Below are positions 1 through 6,411 of a stretch of DNA of 64,000 nt, in pieces; within the stretch, counting starts at the first letter, position 1; the number at the start of each line of letters is the position of its first letter. The stretch lies in the IMG/VR virus record IMGVR_UViG_3300020421_002453, positions 1-64,000 of that record. One strand, given 5' to 3'. The notes beneath the pieces were generated by a model. The model was given only the letters and a program-made list of their open reading frames with translations. It did no database searches and was not told where the DNA came from. A program made the position numbers and the translations under genes. Origin of the DNA: a virus.

Positions 1-1224
1 GAAGCTACAACATTTACTACAAATGCTGCCTTATCAGCTAGGAGTACTACCGTACCAGATACTGTAGGAGATTCTGATGGTATAACTTTTAATTACATGG
101 CATCTAATGCAACTAATAAACCAACTGGAACAGACCACTCATTAATGACAATGTCCTATGGGCCCAAATGGCAAACTCAAATAGCTCAAGATTGGCGTAA
201 TGATGGTCGTTTATATATTCGTGGTCAAAATGATGGAACTTGGAGTAGTTGGCACCAAGTATATTCTGAAGATGATACTATTCCAACAAGTAATACAGCT
301 GCAAAAGTAACTTCGATAGTTGCTGGAGCTGGTATTGATGTAAATTCAGCAACAGGAGCTGTTACGGTAACAGCAGAAACTGCAGCAACAAATAATCCAG
401 GAGTTGTTGAGTTGGCAACTACTTCCGAAACCACTACAGGTACAGATGCTACAAGAGCAGTAACACCTGATGGGTTGAAAGATGGTTATCAAGGTTCAAC
501 AAATGTAACCACATTAGGTACAATCGGAACTGGTACTTGGCAAGGTTCAGCAATATCAACAACATATATTTCAAATACAAGTGGAACAAACACAGGTAAC
601 TCACAAACTACTTGGAATTATACATTAAATGGTAGTAGTGGTGCTAGTGTTTCACATGGAGAAACAGTAAACATTGATGGTGGTAATGGTATTGAATTTT
701 CAGAAAATTCAGCAAGAGATTTTGAAATAAGTTTTGCTACACCAACTACATTAAGAAATACATCACTTAAAATTGGTAGAGATGCACATAACCAAATTCA
801 TTTCAATACCGATAATATGATTAAGGTAGAGGTTAATAATGTAGAAGATGAATTTAGATTTGCATCTGGTGGTGATTTCCATGCTGATGGTGATGTTATT
901 GCTTATTCATCCACAACGGCTTCTGATAAAAAATTAAAAAAGAATATCACAAAAACAAAATATGGATTATCTGAGGTATTAAAACTACAAGGTCGTGAAT
1001 TTGATTGGAAACAAAAAGATAGAGGACATGATGTTGGGTTTATTGCACAAGAAGTACAAGAAGTAATACCTGAATTAGTTAAAGAAGTAACATCTTTAAA
1101 AGATAAAGGAACACACTTGACTGTAAATTATGAAAAATTAGTTCCTGTATTAGTAGAATCTATTAAAGAATTGAAAGAAGAAATCAACGATATTAGAAAA
1201 AAATGTGATTGTTTGAACAAATAA
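1..1224 (+). CDS. Tail fibre/adhesin with C-terminal S74 chaperone domain (5' end cut by window)
   Basis: The frame is open from the first base, so this is the 3' part of a longer gene and the ATG at 97 is probably internal. The N-terminal visible part (PTGTDHSLMTM...WSSWHQVY) resembles the pyocin-knob repeats of fibre proteins. The middle is Ser/Thr/Gly/Asn-rich, as in beta-structured fibres. The last 100 residues (SDKKLKKNI, GFIAQEVQEVIPELV, YEKLVPVLVESIKEL) match the intramolecular chaperone of endosialidase/peptidase S74, which trimerises the fibre and then cleaves itself off. A heptad-like coiled coil ends the protein. The role is host binding at the tail tip. The S74 call is firm; the receptor is unknown. 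Confidence 0.9.
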   Translation, partial: EATTFTTNAALSARSTTVPDTVGDSDGITFNYMASNATNKPTGTDHSLMTMSYGPKWQTQIAQDWRNDGRLYIRGQNDGTWSSWHQVYSEDDTIPTSNTAAKVTSIVAGAGIDVNSATGAVTVTAETAATNNPGVVELATTSETTTGTDATRAVTPDGLKDGYQGSTNVTTLGTIGTGTWQGSAISTTYISNTSGTNTGNSQTTWNYTLNGSSGASVSHGETVNIDGGNGIEFSENSARDFEISFATPTTLRNTSLKIGRDAHNQIHFNTDNMIKVEVNNVEDEFRFASGGDFHADGDVIAYSSTTASDKKLKKNITKTKYGLSEVLKLQGREFDWKQKDRGHDVGFIAQEVQEVIPELVKEVTSLKDKGTHLTVNYEKLVPVLVESIKELKEEINDIRKKCDCLNK

Positions 1225-1226
1225 GT

Positions 1227-1241
1227 TTATATTTATATATG
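1227..1241 (+). promoter_or_regulatory. Late-promoter-like motif TTATATTTATATATG
   Basis: One of seven copies of a TTGATATTTATTAATG-like element in this window, each lying roughly 15 to 65 bases ahead of a start codon. This copy lies about 40 bases before the gene at 1283. It is not the T4 late box TATAAATA. The promoter role is inferred only from repetition and position. Confidence 0.4.
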
Positions 1242-1282
1242 ATAATTAAATTAAGTTATAACAACATAAAGGAGTTATTGAA

Positions 1283-1576
1283 ATGGCAAAAGAAACAACA
1301 AATGAGATAAAGTTTACAGATGAAGAACTAACATCTCTTAGTGAGTTGAGAGAAACATATCAGGCAGTTCAAAATGACTTTGGTGTACTTAAAGTACAGA
1401 AAGTTTTATTGAATCAACAACTTGAAAATCTTGAGAAATCAGAAGGACAAGTTGAAACTAAGTATGTGGAAACCCAACAAGCCGAACAAGAACTTGTGAA
1501 ATCTCTTAATGAGAAGTATGGGCCAGGTAATCTTGACCCACAGACTGGAGTTTTCACACCAGTTAGTACAGATTAA
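1283..1576 (+). CDS. Small coiled-coil protein, unknown function
   Basis: A 97-residue acidic protein preceded by a good Shine-Dalgarno (AAAGGAG). Residues 15-75 are rich in Glu, Gln and Leu with heptad-like spacing, predicting a single long helix or coiled coil. The C-terminus (EKYGPGNLDPQTGVFTP) looks extended. It lies between the fibre and the tail sheath and has its own upstream promoter-like motif, which suggests a structural or assembly accessory role. I do not recognise the family. Confidence 0.75.
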   Translation: MAKETTNEIKFTDEELTSLSELRETYQAVQNDFGVLKVQKVLLNQQLENLEKSEGQVETKYVETQQAEQELVKSLNEKYGPGNLDPQTGVFTPVSTD

Positions 1577-1617
1577 TAAAAAAAATGACCTATCCCATGT
1601 ATTTTGGGAAATGTAAA

Positions 1618-1629
1618 TGATATTTATTA
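1618..1629 (+). promoter_or_regulatory. Late-promoter-like motif TGATATTTATTA
   Basis: Copy of the recurrent ATATTTAT element about 60 bases upstream of the tail sheath start at 1692. A perfect hairpin (1637-1653) follows directly, so the sheath mRNA would begin near or within that structure. Confidence 0.45.
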
Positions 1630-1636
1630 CTCGAAG

Positions 1637-1653
1637 TATATCGTTCCGATATA
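1637..1653 (+). promoter_or_regulatory. Hairpin in sheath gene leader
   Basis: Perfect 7-bp inverted repeat TATATCG/CGATATA with a 3-base loop (TTC), between the late-type motif and the sheath RBS. There is no T-tract, so it is not a terminator. It could stabilise the 5' end of a very abundant mRNA, or be a protein-binding palindrome. Confidence 0.45.
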
Positions 1654-1691
1654 TAAGGAATTAATAACATTAGTTAATTAGGAGAATAACT

Positions 1692-4031
1692 ATGGCTGAA
1701 AGAATAGTAAGTCCTGGAGTTTTTACAAGGGAAAAAGACTTATCTTTCTTACCACAAGGTATAGCTGAAATTGGAGCAGCAATTATCGGTCCAACTAAAA
1801 AAGGACCGGCATTTGTTCCTACTCAAGTAACAAGTTTTGCTGAGTTTCAAAATATCTTTGGTGAGTTAGATACTCGTTTTTATGTACCTTATACAGTACA
1901 GGAATACATTAAAAATGCACCGACAGTAACAATTGTTCGTGTATTAGGTTTAGGTGGATATCAGTCAAGTACAGTTAGATTAGAAGTATCAGCTTCAGCA
2001 GGGAATGTTTATAAAACTGTTGCAGTTTTAAAACCATCAAGAAAATCACCAACATTAGATTTAGGCGGACCAACATCTGCTTCTGTCGATGCTAGTGCTG
2101 ATTGGAATGCTACTGAACTAACGATTGGTACTAATAGTGCGATTACCGTATCTTTTGATACAGGTTCTGCAAACTATATTACCAAAGTATTTGGAACAGA
2201 CCCACAGACCACAAATCATGATGTATATGTTTACAATCAATACAAACATACAACATCAACATCAGGTTTTTCTGCTACAAATGATGTGAGAATAGTAAGT
2301 GCATCGAGTGGTGAAGATTTTACACACGATTATGCAGTTGCTACAACACCTTACATTGTATCTCAGTTAAGTGCTGGAAGTAGAAAAAACCTATTTAAAG
2401 TTAATACTCGTTCACATGGAACAAATGTAAACGATGATTTCAAAATCGCTATTGCAGATTTAACTGCAGCTGGTTCAGTACCAGGTAGTGATTATGGTTC
2501 ATTTGCATTAAGAGTATTAAGAAACAATCCTGGTGAAAACAACGATGGTGAAGTTCTTGAAGAATTTCCAAATCTGAACTTTGACCCAGATTCAATAAAT
2601 TTTGCACCAAGAGCAATTGGTGATAGATATGTAACAATCGATACGGAAGGCAAACTTACCTACAATGGTGATTGGCCAAACAAATCTGTTCATGTTTATC
2701 TAAGTGATTATGAAGCAAATCTTGAGGGAATAGATGAATCTCTAATTCCACATGGTTTCGCAGCAGCATCTAATCCAATTCTTGGAACAACATCCGTACC
2801 AAGTGGTTCATTCAAGACGGGACAAACTACAACAAATGGTGTGTTTGACCAGAATGTATACTATGGTTGGGATTTCACAAACGAAGATAACAAACAATAT
2901 CTTGCTCCATTACCTGCAAGTTCAGGTACTGGTAATAATGCTGTATTCTCACTTGAGAATATGGATGGACATGCTGATGCAAGTTCAATAGGAGCTGATA
3001 CATACTCAGATGCTTCTGAGAAAATCACTCTTGCATTATCAGCAAAAGCACAGAGAAAGTTTGTTGTACCATTTCAAGGTGGATTCGATGGTGATAATCC
3101 AACAACCTTAAAGGCTACTGGTACTAATATTGCGGCAAACAATACTCAAGGATTCGATTGTAGTGGAGCTAACGCTAGTGGTTCTGTTGCTTTCAAGAGA
3201 GCTATTAATGCTATCTCAAATCCTGATGAGTTTGATATAAACTTATTAGTAACACCTGGTATTATACATGAGTACCATAATTCAGTTACGAATCATGCTA
3301 TCAGTAAAGTTGAAGCTAGAGCAGATGCTTTCTATGTAATGGATGGTTCAAGATGGGGTAGAAGTGTAACGAATACTATTTCAGATATTCAAACACTTGA
3401 TACCAATTATGCGGCTGTATATTATCCCTGGGTTAAAGTACTTGATTCAGTTAAAAATAAACCAATGTGGGTTCCACCATCAGTTGTGTTACCTGGCGTG
3501 ATTAGTTTCACAGACCAAGTAGCTCATGAGTGGTTCGCACCAGCTGGTTTAAATCGTGGTGGATTAAGTTCTGTGTTAGAAGCAAAAACAAGATTAACTC
3601 ATACTGAAAGAGATGACCTCTATGAAGCAAGAGTTAATCCAATTGCATCTTTCCCTGGACAAGGTGTTGTTGTCTTTGGACAAAAAACACTTCAAGGAAA
3701 ACCATCTGCACTTGATAGAATCAATGTAAGAAGACTATTAATTAGACTTCGTAAGTTCATTGCAAGTTCTTCAAGATACTTGGTATTCGAACAAAACACT
3801 GCTGCTACTCGTAACAGATTCTTAGGAATAGTTAATCCATTCTTAGAATCAGTACAATCGAATAGTGGTTTAAGTGCATTTAAAGTAGTAATGGATGATT
3901 CAAACAACACACCAGATGTTGTTGATAGAAATCAGTTAGTAGGACAGATATTTATCCAACCTACAAGAACTGCTGAGTTCATTGTACTTGACTTCGTAAT
4001 ACAACCAACAGGAGCAGCATTTCCTGAATAA
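1692..4031 (+). CDS. gp18: Tail sheath protein (T4 gp18-like)
   Basis: A 779-residue protein that forms the contractile sheath around the tail tube. The N-terminus (SPGVFTREKDLSFLPQG, then GAAIIGPTKKGPAFVPTQV) is the hallmark of myovirus sheaths. The C-terminal third carries the conserved core (NPIASFPGQGVVVFGQKTL, NVRRLLIRLRKFIASSSRYLVFE, RTAEFIVLDFVIQPTGAAFPE). It is somewhat longer than T4 gp18 (659 aa), the extra length lying in the middle. The start is supported by AGGAG a few bases upstream. It is followed by a strong terminator and then the tube gene, the usual gp18-gp19 order. Confidence 0.97.
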   Translation: MAERIVSPGVFTREKDLSFLPQGIAEIGAAIIGPTKKGPAFVPTQVTSFAEFQNIFGELDTRFYVPYTVQEYIKNAPTVTIVRVLGLGGYQSSTVRLEVSASAGNVYKTVAVLKPSRKSPTLDLGGPTSASVDASADWNATELTIGTNSAITVSFDTGSANYITKVFGTDPQTTNHDVYVYNQYKHTTSTSGFSATNDVRIVSASSGEDFTHDYAVATTPYIVSQLSAGSRKNLFKVNTRSHGTNVNDDFKIAIADLTAAGSVPGSDYGSFALRVLRNNPGENNDGEVLEEFPNLNFDPDSINFAPRAIGDRYVTIDTEGKLTYNGDWPNKSVHVYLSDYEANLEGIDESLIPHGFAAASNPILGTTSVPSGSFKTGQTTTNGVFDQNVYYGWDFTNEDNKQYLAPLPASSGTGNNAVFSLENMDGHADASSIGADTYSDASEKITLALSAKAQRKFVVPFQGGFDGDNPTTLKATGTNIAANNTQGFDCSGANASGSVAFKRAINAISNPDEFDINLLVTPGIIHEYHNSVTNHAISKVEARADAFYVMDGSRWGRSVTNTISDIQTLDTNYAAVYYPWVKVLDSVKNKPMWVPPSVVLPGVISFTDQVAHEWFAPAGLNRGGLSSVLEAKTRLTHTERDDLYEARVNPIASFPGQGVVVFGQKTLQGKPSALDRINVRRLLIRLRKFIASSSRYLVFEQNTAATRNRFLGIVNPFLESVQSNSGLSAFKVVMDDSNNTPDVVDRNQLVGQIFIQPTRTAEFIVLDFVIQPTGAAFPE

Positions 4032-4057
4032 GTTTAATTTATAATTTGACTTATAAT

Positions 4058-4090
4058 AAAAAACCCCAGACAATTTGTTTGGGGTTTTTT
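4058..4090 (+). terminator. Rho-independent terminator after tail sheath
   Basis: An 11-bp A/C-rich stem (AAAAAACCCCA paired with TGGGGTTTTTT) with inner G.U, A-U and C-G pairs, ending in a T run. Because A and T tracts flank the GC core it could also act on the opposite strand. It separates sheath from tube expression. Confidence 0.9.
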
Positions 4091-4096
4091 GTTTTT

Positions 4097-4128
4097 AGGA
4101 GGTAACTATGATAATTAATTCATTATAA
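4097..4128 (+). other. Consensus RBS followed by a six-codon minimal ORF
   Basis: AGGAGG, a 5-base spacer, then ATG ATA ATT AAT TCA TTA TAA. The Shine-Dalgarno is the strongest in the region but opens only a hexapeptide. It may be a translated leader, a decayed gene start or chance. Confidence 0.35.
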
Positions 4129-4196
4129 GTCCTTTTTCTTATTTATCTTATATCTAAATATAACACTAAAACACTATACAAGTCAAGTCTTTTTTT

Positions 4197-4224
4197 TAAA
4201 AACTTCTAAAAAACTTCTAAGAAG
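4197..4224. repeat. Tandem AAAAACTTCTAA repeat with palindrome
   Basis: Two overlapping copies of AAAAACTTCTAA, the second extending into the palindrome CTTCTAAGAAG. The 15-mer AAAACTTCTAAAAAA recurs at 25611-25625 upstream of the ribonucleotide reductase, where an AACTTCTAAGAA copy is also present. It may be a regulator-binding site. Confidence 0.45.
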
Positions 4225-4267
4225 TAGGTAAAAAAGATACCTATGTAGATTCATTTTTTTTCAAAAA

Positions 4268-4283
4268 TTGATATTTATTAATG
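4268..4283 (+). promoter_or_regulatory. Late-promoter-like motif TTGATATTTATTAATG
   Basis: Identical over 16 bases to the element at 6113-6128. It lies 40 bases upstream of the tail tube start, the most convincing pair of the recurrent set. Confidence 0.5.
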
Positions 4284-4323
4284 TATTGAAAAGAGTAACG
4301 GCAAACTTAATAGGAGAAACATA

Positions 4324-4815
4324 ATGGCCGATATATTAACAACAGACGAAATATTTTTCACACCGTTTGAACCTAAAACGAAAAATCGTTTTGTGATGTA
4401 CATTGACGGAATACCATCATATTTTGTAAAAACTGCAAATAGACCTAATATTACATTTGAAGAGATTGAATTAAATCACATCAATGTTAAAAGATACCTA
4501 AAAGGTAAAGGAACTTGGGAAACATTAGAAATAACTTTATACGACCCTATTGTACCATCAGGTGCTCAGGCAGTAATGGAATGGGTAAGATTACACCACG
4601 AATCAGTAACAGGTCGTGATGGATACTCAGACTTCTACAAGAAAGAAATTACATTTAATATGTTAGGGCCAGTTGGTGATAAAGTTGAAGAGTGGATATT
4701 AAAAGGTGCATTTATTCAATCAGCAAATTTCAATGATTTAGATTTTGCTAATGGAACAGATGTTGCTGATATCACTTTAACACTTCGTTACGATTACGCA
4801 ATACTTTCATACTAA
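4324..4815 (+). CDS. gp19: Tail tube protein (T4 gp19-like)
   Basis: A 163-residue protein that polymerises into the inner tail tube through which DNA passes. Its length equals T4 gp19 (163 aa). Features typical of the family are FEPKTKNRFVMYIDGIPSYFVKTANRP near the N-terminus, the central KGKGTWETLEITLYDP, and the C-terminal DVADITLTLRYDYAIL strand. GGAG lies just upstream of the ATG. The position after the sheath is the usual one. Confidence 0.95.
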   Translation: MADILTTDEIFFTPFEPKTKNRFVMYIDGIPSYFVKTANRPNITFEEIELNHINVKRYLKGKGTWETLEITLYDPIVPSGAQAVMEWVRLHHESVTGRDGYSDFYKKEITFNMLGPVGDKVEEWILKGAFIQSANFNDLDFANGTDVADITLTLRYDYAILSY

Positions 4816-4854
4816 TAGTTCAATAACAGATTCTTAGGAATCACAGGAGGAGAC

Positions 4855-5082
4855 ATGAGCATGTGGGAAATTTTCAAAGATGACAATGAGTACAATGAGA
4901 AATCAATAATTGGTTTCGGTGCATTCACAATAATGGTTATTTTTGCAGGTGCAGATGTTGTTACTGGTATCATGGGTAAAGATTTAGTTATCAATGATGT
5001 AGTATACAATTCATTCCTATTCACTACTTTAGGTAGTTTCGGTATAGCTGGAGCAGAAAAGGTGTTGGGAAATAAAAAATAA
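4855..5082 (+). CDS. Small two-helix membrane protein, holin-like candidate
   Basis: A 75-residue protein with a charged N-terminus (WEIFKDDNEYNEK) and two hydrophobic segments, about 19-38 (SIIGFGAFTIMVIFAGADVV) and 52-68, ending in a short basic tail. AGGAGG precedes the ATG; a second in-frame ATG six bases later fits the spacing equally well. Size and topology suit a holin or other inner-membrane protein, but no lysin lies beside it, so lysis is only a possibility. The position between tube and tail chaperone is conserved-looking but unexplained. Confidence 0.7.
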   Translation: MSMWEIFKDDNEYNEKSIIGFGAFTIMVIFAGADVVTGIMGKDLVINDVVYNSFLFTTLGSFGIAGAEKVLGNKK

Positions 5083-5157
5083 AATAAATTCGTTTTTACG
5101 AAAGTTACAACATAGTTATATACATATGGTTTTAAATTCAATTCATAGGAGAAAATA

Positions 5158-5934
5158 ATGGCTGATAACCAATACGCTTTCCCTACTGAAACACTATCTT
5201 TACCATCAAAGGGATTACTATATCCTGAAGATAGTCCATTAAGTAGTGGAACAATCGATGTCAAATATATGACAGCAAAAGAAGAAGACATTTTAACATC
5301 AACAAATCTAATCGAAAGAGGTACGGTGATTGATAAACTTTTAGAAAGTGTAATCGCAGACCCTAAAGTTAAGATAGATGATTTATTGATTGGTGATAAG
5401 AATGCTCTGATGTTAGGTGCGAGAGTGTTAGGATACGGAAAGAATTATGTAGTAAACATAACCGACCCTGATACATCGTTAGAGGTTGAACACACATTCG
5501 ACTTATCTGCCTTAAAGACTACGAAATTTGATGAAAAATTATTCAAATCAGGTAAGAATGAATTTGAATATACATTACCAAACACTAAACGAGTAATAAA
5601 GTTTAAACTATTAACTCATAAAGATGAGAGAGAAATAGATACAGAGTTAAAGGCACTTAAGAAACTTACAGAAGTTACTGGTGTTTCTAATGAATTAACC
5701 ACAAGGTTAAAGAAACAGATTATTGCTATCGATGGTGAAACTGATAGAAAAAAGATTGAACAATTTATCAACAATCAATTTCTTGCTCTTGATTCAAAAG
5801 AGTTCAGAAAGTATTATGATAGTCTTTCACCTGATATCGATTTTAGTGTTGAGTATACAAGTCAAATAGGAGAGCCCCATACGGTAGACATACCAATAGG
5901 GGTTAGGTTTTTTTGGCCTGACGCCAGAATATAA
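5158..5934 (+). CDS. gp26: Tail assembly chaperone / baseplate gp26-like protein
   Basis: A 258-residue protein of the T4-type baseplate family (gp26-like). Recognisable parts are LSLPSKGLLYPEDSPL and YMTAKEEDILTSTNLIERGTVIDKLLESVI near the start, and a C-terminus ending FFWPDARI. It sits just ahead of the tape measure gene, where long-tailed phages place the gpG/gpGT chaperone pair. Near its 3' end is a run of seven T (5908-5914). Reading past this in the next frame continues into a 201-base open frame (see 5900-6100), so a fraction of ribosomes probably makes a longer product. RBS: AGGAG. Confidence 0.88.
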   Translation: MADNQYAFPTETLSLPSKGLLYPEDSPLSSGTIDVKYMTAKEEDILTSTNLIERGTVIDKLLESVIADPKVKIDDLLIGDKNALMLGARVLGYGKNYVVNITDPDTSLEVEHTFDLSALKTTKFDEKLFKSGKNEFEYTLPNTKRVIKFKLLTHKDEREIDTELKALKKLTEVTGVSNELTTRLKKQIIAIDGETDRKKIEQFINNQFLALDSKEFRKYYDSLSPDIDFSVEYTSQIGEPHTVDIPIGVRFFWPDARI

Positions 5935-6100
5935 AAAAATTCTGCACGAGGAAATATTCAGTTTAATTAATTACGGAAATGGGTTTACTTTTTCCGATGC
6001 ATATTCTTTGCCAGTTCATTTGAGAAGATTCTATCTCAAACAATTAATCGATGCCAAGAAAAAAGAAAATGAGCGAATAGATAAGGCTCAAAAGAAATAA
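5900..6100 (+). CDS. Frameshift extension of the tail chaperone (gp51/gpT-like)
   Basis: This frame opens at 5900 after a TAG at 5897 and has no start codon or RBS near its 5' end. It encodes GFFGLTPEYKKILHEEIF, then a GFTFSDAYSLPVHLRRFY-type segment and a Lys/Glu-rich tail ending at TAA 6098-6100. The upstream gene overlaps it across AGG TTT TTT TGG. A +1 or -2 slip on the T7 run joins the frames, giving a product of about 318 residues. The gpG-gpGT frameshift ahead of the tape measure is well known in long-tailed phages; here it is inferred from frame and position. Alternatively it is translated separately from a weak non-ATG start. Confidence 0.75.
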   Translation, partial: GLGFFGLTPEYKKILHEEIFSLINYGNGFTFSDAYSLPVHLRRFYLKQLIDAKKKENERIDKAQKK

Positions 6101-6112
6101 AAATCTTAAAAC

Positions 6113-6128
6113 TTGATATTTATTAATG
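6113..6128 (+). promoter_or_regulatory. Late-promoter-like motif TTGATATTTATTAATG
   Basis: 16-base identity with 4268-4283. It lies 30 bases before the gene at 6158 and would drive the small gene plus the tape measure operon. Confidence 0.5.
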
Positions 6129-6157
6129 ATTAAGAAAGTCTATTCAGGAGTTTAAAA

Positions 6158-6364
6158 ATGGCAAAAAGAAAAATAACAGTTGAGGGTTTCTTTGATAAAA
6201 TAAGAAAACACCTACAAAAGAACCTTGATGATAGGTTAGCTAAAGAGTTAGATGACATATTAGATAATCCATCAAAAGATGTTCGTAAAGCCGCAGTTCA
6301 AGCCACAAAGGCAACTATTGAACTAAATAAAGCTATCGAAAGATATAAAAAATCACAAAAATAG
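6158..6364 (+). CDS. Small basic helical protein, unknown function
   Basis: A 68-residue protein, Lys/Asp-rich, predicted all-helical, preceded by AGGAG. The N-terminus (ITVEGFFDKIRKHLQKNL) is amphipathic. It lies between the tail chaperone and the tape measure, so a role in tail assembly is plausible. No family recognised. It ends with TAG. Confidence 0.7.
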   Translation: MAKRKITVEGFFDKIRKHLQKNLDDRLAKELDDILDNPSKDVRKAAVQATKATIELNKAIERYKKSQK

Positions 6365-6411
6365 TATAATAAAAAGTGTTACATTTAATTTCATAAAGTA
6401 TGGATAACTAA

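Larger units (their letters stand above)
4032..4323. other. Intergenic region between sheath and tube
   Basis: 292 bases without a conventional gene. It holds the sheath terminator (4058-4090), a perfect Shine-Dalgarno with a six-codon reading frame (4097-4128), tandem AAAAACTTCTAA repeats ending in the palindrome CTTCTAAGAAG (4197-4224), and a late-type promoter motif (4268-4283) that serves the tube gene. Confidence 0.7.

Noticed and set aside
5089-5102. Terminator after the small membrane protein gene
   Set aside because: TTCGT/ACGAA is a 5-bp hairpin with no following T run.
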